A stretch of 41,376 bases of DNA, taken from assembly GCA_025455685.1 (NCBI GenBank), contig JALOMB010000004.1, positions 1-41,376 on the forward strand, written 5' to 3'. Made by a program: the position numbers and the translations under genes. The notes under the pieces were generated by a model. The model had not been told where the DNA came from, ran no database searches, and worked only from the letters and a program-made list of their open reading frames with translations. Positions 20,327-28,002 of the stretch are shown piece after piece (positions within the stretch are counted from its first letter, which is position 1; each line of letters starts with the position of its first letter). The stretch is from Chitinophagales bacterium (GTDB taxonomy: Bacteria; Bacteroidota; Bacteroidia; Chitinophagales; JADJOU01).

Positions 20327-21588
20327 GCTTTTGTAAGTACAAATTGAATGGTGTCAGATGTTTTTTGGGTTATTAAAACGTTGTTTTTCGGATATAAGCG
20401 TTCTAAAATTTCTTGATTTGCATGTCGAATTGTTAAGAGTTTTATGTTTTTGGTAAGTGTGATCGTGAAGATATCTTGAAGTTTATCGAGAATACTATCT
20501 GTTTTATTGACTTTTTCATCAGCGACGATGACTAAATCAATAGCTGTAGCTTGAATGAGTTTGATCCGATAGCTTAAATCTGAAAAAGTTGCGATAATTT
20601 TTCCTAAATTTGCTTCATCTAAAAAAGAAAAATCTTTTACTTGAAATCTATACATGACTTGATTTTCTCTATATACTACGATTGGTGGATAGTCAATTTG
20701 ATCGAAGTCTGCTACTATTGTTCCTTCTGATTTAGGTTCTAAAAAAGATCGAACATGAAGTGAGATTTTTTTATTCTTTAAGGGTTTTATAGTTTTAGGG
20801 TGAATAACTTGAGCGCCATAGTAGGTCATTTCTATTGCCTCTTGATATGATATTTTAGGCATTAGTCTAGCGAAATCGAATAGTTTAGGATCTGCGTTAT
20901 AAACACCTAAGACGTCTTTCCAAATTGTGACACGATCGCAAACTAAACTCGATGCGATAATGGCAGCCGAAAAGTCGGATCCTTCTCGACCCAATGTGGT
21001 ATAAAAGCCCTCTGGAGTGCCTCCTAAAAAACCTTGAGTAAATACAATGCGCGTATTTATGGTATTTATGTTTGTTTGTATGGCTTCTTGAGTTGATTTC
21101 CAATCAATATTTGCGTCTGTGTAGTTGCTATCTGTTTTGATCCAAGTCCTTGCATCTACCCAAGAGGAAGGTTCATAATTTTGATGAAAATAGGTAGCAA
21201 TAATCTTAGTTGAAAGCACTTCACCTTGACTTACTATTTGGTCATAGAGAAAATTGCCATGAGTGTTTATAGGCTCAATAATTCTTGATTTGATGTATTG
21301 GTCTATATGCTCAATTGATTTATTTAGATCATTGTCATTTATTGCCAATTGGTCAAGAAACGCCAAATGGTATGCTAGAATAGCATGCCACTCGGATAGC
21401 GCCTCTTCATATTGCTGACTTAGGGTTAATCTTACGACTTGTTCTAAGGCATTCGTCGTTTTCCCAATGGCAGAAATCACATTGACAATTCTTGTTTGAG
21501 CATAGGCTTGATCGGCAATGAGCTTTGCAATGTTCTTCATGCTATCCGCTGAAGAAATTGAAGCACCACCAAATTTAAAAACGTTCAT
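20323..21588 (-). CDS. lysC: aspartate kinase (monofunctional)
   Basis: MNVFKFGGASISSADSMKNIA, TTLGREGSDFSAAIIAS, WKDVLGVYNADPKLF, YYGAQVIHPKTIKPL. Confidence 0.93.
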   Translation of the reverse strand: MNVFKFGGASISSADSMKNIAKLIADQAYAQTRIVNVISAIGKTTNALEQVVRLTLSQQYEEALSEWHAILAYHLAFLDQLAINDNDLNKSIEHIDQYIKSRIIEPINTHGNFLYDQIVSQGEVLSTKIIATYFHQNYEPSSWVDARTWIKTDSNYTDANIDWKSTQEAIQTNINTINTRIVFTQGFLGGTPEGFYTTLGREGSDFSAAIIASSLVCDRVTIWKDVLGVYNADPKLFDFARLMPKISYQEAIEMTYYGAQVIHPKTIKPLKNKKISLHVRSFLEPKSEGTIVADFDQIDYPPIVVYRENQVMYRFQVKDFSFLDEANLGKIIATFSDLSYRIKLIQATAIDLVIVADEKVNKTDSILDKLQDIFTITLTKNIKLLTIRHANQEILERLYPKNNVLITQKTSDTIQFVLTKA

Positions 21589-21621
21589 GAGTTTAATTAA
21601 TAATTTTTAATTTATTCAAGG

Positions 21622-21629
21622 CAAAAATA
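21622..21629 (-). promoter_or_regulatory. possible -7 element (TATTTTTG on minus strand)
   Basis: CAAAAATA on plus strand, 33 bp upstream of the aspartokinase start. Confidence 0.45.
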
Positions 21630-21699
21630 GTTTATTTTTTTTATCCGTTACTTTACATGTGTTACTTTTTTTTAAAAATCTTTTTAAACCTTTTTAAAA

Positions 21700-21720
21700 T
21701 ATACAAGTCAAACTTGTATA
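21700..21720. promoter_or_regulatory. perfect inverted repeat, putative operator
   Basis: TATACAAGT-CAA-ACTTGTATA (9-bp arms, 3-bp spacer) in the divergent intergenic region, 31 bp before ATG 21752. Confidence 0.55.
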
Positions 21721-21751
21721 AAATTTAAAATAAAAAATAAGTCATATAACT

Positions 21752-22033
21752 ATGAAGAATTTACTTGTTTTTATCTTTTCACTTTCTTTCTGGTTTTCTC
21801 TAGAAGCTCAAGCACAGTCTGAAGACAAGGTTGAAGTGCTCAAAAAAGCACTGAATATGACCGAAGATCAAGAAAAGAAACTTATGGAAGTATATCAAAA
21901 CCACAATCAAAAAAGATCTCAGCTCAAATCAGAAATGAGCAAAATAAAATCTGAATTCAAAACCCAAATGGAATCTATTTTGACCAAAGAACAAATGGAA
22001 AAGTTTCGTGAATTACGTAAAAATGAGAAATAA
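21752..22033 (+). CDS. small secreted Spy/LTXXQ-like helical protein
   Basis: Signal peptide MKNLLVFIFSLSFWFSLEAQAQ followed by charged helical segment MTEDQEKKLMEVYQNHNQKRSQLKSEM...LTKEQMEKFRELRKNEK. Confidence 0.65.
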   Translation: MKNLLVFIFSLSFWFSLEAQAQSEDKVEVLKKALNMTEDQEKKLMEVYQNHNQKRSQLKSEMSKIKSEFKTQMESILTKEQMEKFRELRKNEK

Positions 22034-22059
22034 TTGGTTTTAATTGTTTATATTATTTT

Positions 22060-22088
22060 AAGTGCCTTAATACTCAATTAAGGCACTT
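22060..22088 (+). terminator. hairpin / intrinsic terminator 1
   Basis: AAGTGCCTTAA-tactcaa-TTAAGGCACTT followed by TT. Confidence 0.75.
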
Positions 22089-22090
22089 TT

Positions 22091-22125
22091 AAAAAGTGAA
22101 GTACAATCACTACTTCACTTTTTTT
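22091..22125 (+). terminator. hairpin / intrinsic terminator 2
   Basis: AAAAAGTGAAGT-acaatcact-ACTTCACTTTTT then further T residues; immediately follows hairpin 1. Confidence 0.75.
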
Positions 22126-22147
22126 AATTCATTTGAAAAAAAAAGCC

Positions 22148-22155
22148 TATCTTTG
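22148..22155 (+). promoter_or_regulatory. -7 element (TATCTTTG) for rpsU
   Basis: TAnnTTTG match 25 bp upstream of ATG 22181. Confidence 0.65.
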
Positions 22156-22180
22156 CACACTAAAAATAAATTTAAGTTAT

Positions 22181-22375
22181 ATGTTAATCATCGACACTAG
22201 AGATTCTGATTCAATTGACAAAGCATTAAAAAAATACAAGAAAAAGTTTGACCAAACGGGCGTTATTAAAAAACTTCGTTCCAAGCAAGCGTTTATCAAA
22301 AAAAGCATTGTCGAGCGCAATCGAATTTTAAAGGCTAAACATAGAGAAGCTTACTTGAGAAATTTAGAGAACTAA
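22181..22375 (+). CDS. rpsU: 30S ribosomal protein S21
   Basis: MLIIDTRDSDSIDKALKKYKKKFDQTGVIKKLRSKQAFIKKSIVERNRILKAKHREAYLRNLEN; listed ORF start (22133, TTG) lies upstream of the promoter and is too early. Confidence 0.92.
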   Translation: MLIIDTRDSDSIDKALKKYKKKFDQTGVIKKLRSKQAFIKKSIVERNRILKAKHREAYLRNLEN

Positions 22376-22405
22376 ATTATTCAAGATATAGCCTAGATTT
22401 AACCT

Positions 22406-23749
22406 ATGGCCAATCCCAAACATATCATTTTTTTGGTAGCAGATAGTTTAAGAAAAGATTCTGTCTATCAAGATATGGGGCTAGATTACATAGCTGCAAA
22501 TTCTTCCCAATTTACTCAGGCACGCTCTTCAGCGTGTTGGACGCTTCCAGCTACTTCTTGTCTTTTTACTGGCTTAAACGTTCATGAACACGGAACTGAT
22601 ACGCATACAAGAAGATTAAAACCGGAAATTCCTGTACTATCGGAAATTCTAAAATCCAAAGGTTATACGACAATTCAGGTTACTGCAAATCCTGTGACAA
22701 CACATGTGTTTGGTTTAGATAGAGGTTTTGATGAAATGCATAAAGTTTGGAGTATGGTCACACCAAAGCTCCAAAAAACAATGAGATTGGTACTTGCGAT
22801 GGGCAAGCCAAGGGTCAGAAATATGCTTTTTTCTAAGGATATTGTGTCTCAGCAGCTTCTCGAAGACTTAGAGGTTGCCAATTGTTGGGGACAAGTCACT
22901 CAAAATGAAGCTTTAGCCTTTGTGAATAAAAGAATAGAAGAAGCTGACAAAAAAGGGGAAAAATGCTTTTTTTTCATTAATATCATGGAAACGCATTTCC
23001 CATATCATATTGCAGACACTTTTTCTCTTTTGTCCAAAGGATTAGCCAATAAACTTATCGAAGCTAGAACACTTTTTCAGTTAATTAATCAAAATTTTTT
23101 ATATTCTGATAATCATAGTTTGAAGCCAAACTATATAGACGTGATTTTCCAAAGACAAAAACTCAGTTTTCAACTCATTAAAAAAGACATAGATAATTTC
23201 GTCAAAAAGCATCATGAAAATCAAAATAATCTCGTGGTTTTTTGTTCAGATCATGGAGATAACTTCGGAGAAATGGATTGGTTTTATCATTTTTCTAATG
23301 TCACAGATGCAGGTAATCGGGTACCATTTTTTTGGTTAGATAATGAATCAAATGACGCTAAAACTATTGATACTCCTGTATCAACGCGATTTGTTTTTGA
23401 TTCTATTTTAGAAAAAGTCGGAATTTCAAGGCAAGTAACCCTATTTAAAAATCAAACCTTAAATATGCCCTTGATTCAATCATATTGGTATCATCATCAA
23501 AAAGGAACACTAGATAAATACAAATACAATCAATTTCTTTTTGTAAATGAATCAATGCGCTACTTAAAAAGAAATGATCAATGGTTTCAAAGCCCTATAA
23601 CTCATGATGAATATCATGATGAACCTCATTTTCAGCCTATAGATAATCTCGATCCAATTGAGGAATTTGTATTTGATGAGGAAAGAAAAAACTATTTACG
23701 TCAGCAGTTATCTAATTTTTCTAATTTTTCCAAGATTCCTAGAACATAA
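22406..23749 (+). CDS. alkaline-phosphatase-superfamily (sulfatase-like) enzyme
   Basis: HIIFLVADSLRKDSV N-terminal metal site, CWTLPATSCLFTGLNVHEHGT, VVFCSDHGDNFGE. Thr in place of the sulfatase Cys. Confidence 0.85.
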   Translation: MANPKHIIFLVADSLRKDSVYQDMGLDYIAANSSQFTQARSSACWTLPATSCLFTGLNVHEHGTDTHTRRLKPEIPVLSEILKSKGYTTIQVTANPVTTHVFGLDRGFDEMHKVWSMVTPKLQKTMRLVLAMGKPRVRNMLFSKDIVSQQLLEDLEVANCWGQVTQNEALAFVNKRIEEADKKGEKCFFFINIMETHFPYHIADTFSLLSKGLANKLIEARTLFQLINQNFLYSDNHSLKPNYIDVIFQRQKLSFQLIKKDIDNFVKKHHENQNNLVVFCSDHGDNFGEMDWFYHFSNVTDAGNRVPFFWLDNESNDAKTIDTPVSTRFVFDSILEKVGISRQVTLFKNQTLNMPLIQSYWYHHQKGTLDKYKYNQFLFVNESMRYLKRNDQWFQSPITHDEYHDEPHFQPIDNLDPIEEFVFDEERKNYLRQQLSNFSNFSKIPRT

Positions 23750-23752
23750 TCA

Positions 23753-24706
23753 ATGTTTGAAAAAGATCAAATCTCCTTTCAGATTTCACAGAAAAATCCG
23801 CTTTATCTCTCTAAAACAATCTCAATGATCGAAAGTACGAGAGCGGAAGATCAAGAATTCATAGAACAATGGTTTAGTCAGCAAAGTGACATGTCTGTGT
23901 CTCGTGTACTCGGCATCACAGGACCACCTGGTGTAGGCAAAAGTTCATTTATCAATGAATTTGTCGCAGAACTTTTACCCTCAAATAAAACTTTTGCTAT
24001 TTTGTCTATTGACCCTTCGTCATCACTAAGTCAGGGCAGTATACTAGGAGATAAGACTAGAATGAATAAAATTTCAGCTCATCCCAATGTTTTTATCCGT
24101 CCATCTCCATCTTCTAACGAACTTGGAGGGTTAGGTCGAAAGTCACATTTGATAATTGAGCTTTTTAGAATGGCTCAGTTTGATTATATCTTAGTAGAAA
24201 CTGTCGGTGTAGGACAGTCCGAGTTTTCTGTAAAATATTTAGTAGATTTTTTGATTTTGCTCATGCAACCCATGAGTGGTGATGAACTGCAAGGAATTAA
24301 AAAAGGAATTATTGAGTTAGCCGATATGTATCTTATTAGCAAATCAGATTTACAAGACCAAACATATTCTAATCAAGCCTTTCTCGATATTTCAAATGCC
24401 TTGCATTATCAAGCTCAAGAAAACAAACCCGTAATTCAGATCTCTAATATCAATAGACTTGGCATGAATGAGGTAATCCAACATTTAGAAATGTCTTTTA
24501 ACGAGCCTAATTTCATAACTCAAAAATCCAAAAAGAGAAAAGAAAATCTAACCTATTGGACGGCAGAAATGATACAAAGAGAAATTATTCAAAAATTAAA
24601 TATTTTTTTGAAGGCTCATGAGTTAGCATTTCAAGACTTGGATTCTTTAGCGCATGCCTTATCTATTAAAAATAAATTAACCCAAGATTTTTTTACTTAT
24701 GAATAA
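23753..24706 (+). CDS. meaB: MeaB/ArgK-like P-loop GTPase
   Basis: GITGPPGVGKSSFINEF, SIDPSSSLSQGSILGDKTRM, IRPSPSSNELGGLGRKS, VETVGVGQSE, ISKSD. Confidence 0.88.
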   Translation: MFEKDQISFQISQKNPLYLSKTISMIESTRAEDQEFIEQWFSQQSDMSVSRVLGITGPPGVGKSSFINEFVAELLPSNKTFAILSIDPSSSLSQGSILGDKTRMNKISAHPNVFIRPSPSSNELGGLGRKSHLIIELFRMAQFDYILVETVGVGQSEFSVKYLVDFLILLMQPMSGDELQGIKKGIIELADMYLISKSDLQDQTYSNQAFLDISNALHYQAQENKPVIQISNINRLGMNEVIQHLEMSFNEPNFITQKSKKRKENLTYWTAEMIQREIIQKLNIFLKAHELAFQDLDSLAHALSIKNKLTQDFFTYE

Positions 24707-25514
24707 TGTTTTATTTGATTTAACAGGAAAAATTGCCATTGTGACAGGAGCATCAGGTTTAATTGGTTCGCATCATTGTCGAGCTTTGGCCTCACATGGG
24801 GCGCATGTTGTAGTCGCAGATATAGATATCGAAGGATGCAAACGAGTCGTCGATTCCTTGCCTAATCCTTCAAATCACTTTGCCATTAGCTTTGATGTGA
24901 CAAATAAGAAATCTATAGAAGCTGCAAAAGTAGAAATTTTACTTCAATATAATAAAATAGATATTTTGGTTAATAATGCCGCTATCAATGATATGTTTGA
25001 AAACCCTGCTTTAGCTGCAAATCAATCGATGTTTGAGCATTATCCAGAGGACATGCTCGATAAGTCTATGCAGGTTAATATAAAAGGCGTTTTTCTTTGC
25101 AGTCAGGTCTTTGGACAAGCTATGAAGGCTCAGAAAAAAGGTTCCATTATCAATATAGCCTCTACTTATGGCATCGTTGGTCCTGATCAGTCTATTTATA
25201 AGGATCAGTTTGGTAACCAAAGTTTTTACAAGTCTGCTGCGTATCCAATTACCAAAGGAGCGGTGATTAATTTTACTCGTTTTCTAGCGGCTTATTGGGG
25301 AAAAGACGGCATACGGGTCAATACGCTTTCTCCAGGAGGTGTAGCAAATGGCCAAGATACTTTTTTTGTTCAGAATTATACCGCCAAAACACCTATTGGT
25401 CGAATGGCACAGCCCAATGATTATGAAGGCGCAATTGTATTTCTCGCTAGTGATGCATCTAGTTATATGACCGGAGCAAATCTAATAGTCGATGGTGGTT
25501 GGACAGCAATTTAA
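24699..25514 (+). CDS. short-chain dehydrogenase/reductase
   Basis: AIVTGASGLIGSHHCRAL, LVNNAAIND, SIINIAS...YPITKGAVINFTR, GANLIVDGGWTAI. Confidence 0.93.
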   Translation: MNNVLFDLTGKIAIVTGASGLIGSHHCRALASHGAHVVVADIDIEGCKRVVDSLPNPSNHFAISFDVTNKKSIEAAKVEILLQYNKIDILVNNAAINDMFENPALAANQSMFEHYPEDMLDKSMQVNIKGVFLCSQVFGQAMKAQKKGSIINIASTYGIVGPDQSIYKDQFGNQSFYKSAAYPITKGAVINFTRFLAAYWGKDGIRVNTLSPGGVANGQDTFFVQNYTAKTPIGRMAQPNDYEGAIVFLASDASSYMTGANLIVDGGWTAI

Positions 25515-25523
25515 TATTAAACT

Positions 25524-26033
25524 ATGAAAAAAAACTTAATTAAAGCAGTATCGAATCTCAAATGGATTTTTACTGATATAGACGGGGTCATGACGGATAC
25601 TGGGGTTTATTATTCCGATCAAGGTGAAATGCTAAAAAAGTTTAACCTAAAAGATGGCATGGCATGTGAACGTCTTAGATTATTTACAGATATTAAGATT
25701 GGATTTATCACAGGTGAAAATTCTCAAATTGTAGCAAGAAGAGCCGAAAAACTCAAGATTGATAAGGTCTTCTTAGGCATCAAAGATAAAAAACAAGTTT
25801 TAGGGGATTTTTTGTTGGAAAATAATATCCAATGGGATGAAATCGCTTATATTGGAGACGATATGAACGATATAGAAGTTTTAGAATTAGCGGGAATTTC
25901 AGCATGTCCAGCAGATGCATTTTCTTGGATTTTGCCAAAAGTTGATTATATTTGCCAAAATATTGGAGGTCAGGGTTGCTTTCGCGAATATGTCGAATGG
26001 TTACTCAGTTTTACAAATTATCAAAAAAAATAA
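25524..26033 (+). CDS. KdsC-like HAD phosphatase (C0 type), putative nonulosonate/ulosonate phosphate phosphatase
   Basis: WIFTDIDGVMTDTGVYYSDQGEMLKKFNLKDGMACERL, GFITGENSQIVARRAEKL, AYIGDDMNDIEVL. Confidence 0.92.
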   Translation: MKKNLIKAVSNLKWIFTDIDGVMTDTGVYYSDQGEMLKKFNLKDGMACERLRLFTDIKIGFITGENSQIVARRAEKLKIDKVFLGIKDKKQVLGDFLLENNIQWDEIAYIGDDMNDIEVLELAGISACPADAFSWILPKVDYICQNIGGQGCFREYVEWLLSFTNYQKK

Positions 26034-26038
26034 AAAAT

Positions 26039-26911
26039 ATGAAAGAAATTATTTTATCAAATGGGAAAAAAATTGGCGGTAACCATCCTGCTTTTGTTAT
26101 TGCAGAGATTGGCTTAAATCATAATGGTGATATGCAGATTTGCAAACAACTCATCCATAAGGCAAAAGAAGCAGGAGCAGATGCTGTAAAGTTCCAAAAA
26201 AGAACTCCAGAAGTATGTACGCCTAGAGATCAATGGGATATTGTAAGGGAAACACCTTGGGGTACAATGACCTATATTGAATATAGACATAGAATTGAGT
26301 TTGGAGAAGAAGAGTATGCGGCTATTGATAAACTCTGCAAAGAACTCGATATTACTTGGTTTGCCTCATGTTGGGATGAAGAGTCTGTAGATTTTCTAGA
26401 ACAGTTTAAACCTATGCTTTATAAAGCAGCATCTGCTTCCTTGACGGATATTGAATTGCTAAAAAAGAAAAAAAATACAGGAAAACCGCTGATTATTTCT
26501 ACGGGTATGAGCTCAGAAGCAGAGATTAAATCAGCTGTGTCTGCTATTGGTATAGATAACCTCATGATCGCTCATGCGACCTCTACATATCCATGTAAGC
26601 CAGAAGAACTCAATCTAAATATGATTCATACCCTAGAATCTTGGTTTCCTGAAGCTATTATCGGCTATAGTGGACATGAAACTGGACTTGCCACTACTTT
26701 AGCCACTATTGCTTTAGGAGCTAAATTTATAGAGCGTCATTTTACTTTAGACCGTGCTATGTGGGGAAGTGATCAATCCGCTTCTGTAGAACCGGGTGGT
26801 TTTGAGAAAATGGTACGCGATATTCGAGATATAGAAGTTGCTCTTGGCGATGGCGTCAAAAGAGTTTATGAAAGTGAACTAGGACCTAAGAAAAAATTAA
26901 GAAGAATCTAA
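26039..26911 (+). CDS. neuB: NeuB-family sialic/nonulosonic acid synthase
   Basis: FVIAEIGLNHNGDMQICKQLIHKAKEAGADAVKFQKR, KAASASLTDIELL, IISTGMSSEAEI, IGYSGHETGLATTLATIALGAKFIERHFTLDRAMWGSDQSASVEP. ATG 26039 preferred over listed start 25952. Confidence 0.93.
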   Translation: MKEIILSNGKKIGGNHPAFVIAEIGLNHNGDMQICKQLIHKAKEAGADAVKFQKRTPEVCTPRDQWDIVRETPWGTMTYIEYRHRIEFGEEEYAAIDKLCKELDITWFASCWDEESVDFLEQFKPMLYKAASASLTDIELLKKKKNTGKPLIISTGMSSEAEIKSAVSAIGIDNLMIAHATSTYPCKPEELNLNMIHTLESWFPEAIIGYSGHETGLATTLATIALGAKFIERHFTLDRAMWGSDQSASVEPGGFEKMVRDIRDIEVALGDGVKRVYESELGPKKKLRRI

Positions 26912-26913
26912 CC

Positions 26914-28002
26914 ATGTTCTTGCTAATCCCCGATTGGATTTCAGCATATTCCATTTCTGAATTTTCCTTGATCGGTACGATAATTATAGTTTCTTGGGCG
27001 ATCTTAATGATCGTATTGGAGCAATTATACCCATATCAAAAAGACCTTAAAATTTTTAGAAGAGGTTTTTGGCTTGATTTAGTTTGGTACACACTGATTC
27101 AGAGTTATTTTCTTCAAATAGTTATTTTTGAGTGGATTATCAAACCAATTCGTCTATATGCATTTCCAGATGATCATGGATTAATATCACATTGGCCTTT
27201 TTGGGCAATCGTTTTATTTTTTTTGGTTACTCATGACTTCTATATATATTGGTTTCATAGACTTCAACATCAAATTGCTTTTTTTTGGCGTACTCATGAA
27301 GCGCATCATTCAGTAAGAGATGTGGATTGGTTGGCGGGAAGTCGATCACATTTTACTGAAATTCTAATCAATCAAACCATTGAGTTTTTGCCCATTTTTC
27401 TGCTTCTCGATGCTCATTCTGCCTCCTATATGGTAATCATCAAAGGCGTCATCGACGCGACATGGGGTATGTGGATACATGCCAATGTTGACGTTAGAAG
27501 TGGCAAACTACAATATTTCTTTAATGGTCCTGAGATGCATCAATGGCATCATGCGAATCATCACGAAGTTTTTTACAAGAATTTTTCAACTAAATTAGCT
27601 ATTTGGGATTGGCTTTTTGGTACTGGATTTCTTCCGGGTCTTAAACCCTTGAGTTTTGATTTCATAAAGCCTAAGATTTATGGTTTGCCCTATGCTTATC
27701 CCAATGGATTTTTTTCTCAATTGATCTATGCCTTAGTTAGATACGACTTTTCCACTTTTGAAAACAAAACTCTTTATCGATACTTGTTACTTTTTCGTCA
27801 AAATTTTGTCAAAGGATTAGATAGCTTATTTTCTACTAAAATATATGACTTCTTATTTGACACAGAAAACAAAAAGTATGAACACGAAGATATATATTGC
27901 CATAATTGTGGCCAAAAAATGAAATATTATTATTTAAAAAATCAATTCACACAAAATTGTCAAAACTGTAATCCTTATGAAACTTTGGAAAAATTTAGCT
28001 AG
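26914..28002 (+). CDS. fatty-acid hydroxylase / sterol desaturase family membrane protein with C-terminal Cys-pair tail
   Basis: His boxes HDFYIYWFHR, HEAHHS, HQWHHANHHE; C-terminal CHNCG...CQNCN. Confidence 0.9.
   Translation: MFLLIPDWISAYSISEFSLIGTIIIVSWAILMIVLEQLYPYQKDLKIFRRGFWLDLVWYTLIQSYFLQIVIFEWIIKPIRLYAFPDDHGLISHWPFWAIVLFFLVTHDFYIYWFHRLQHQIAFFWRTHEAHHSVRDVDWLAGSRSHFTEILINQTIEFLPIFLLLDAHSASYMVIIKGVIDATWGMWIHANVDVRSGKLQYFFNGPEMHQWHHANHHEVFYKNFSTKLAIWDWLFGTGFLPGLKPLSFDFIKPKIYGLPYAYPNGFFSQLIYALVRYDFSTFENKTLYRYLLLFRQNFVKGLDSLFSTKIYDFLFDTENKKYEHEDIYCHNCGQKMKYYYLKNQFTQNCQNCNPYETLEKFS

Noticed and set aside
22133-22180. N-terminal extension of rpsU ORF
   Set aside because: Contains the TATCTTTG promoter element; S21 homology starts at MLIIDTRDSD.
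22406-23749. Arylsulfatase annotation
   Set aside because: No C/S-x-P/A-x-R motif at the nucleophile position; kept as alkaline-phosphatase-superfamily enzyme only.
25952-26038. N-terminal extension of the NeuB-like ORF
   Set aside because: Would overlap the HAD phosphatase gene by 82 bp; NeuB homology begins at MKEIILSNGKKIGG (ATG 26039).
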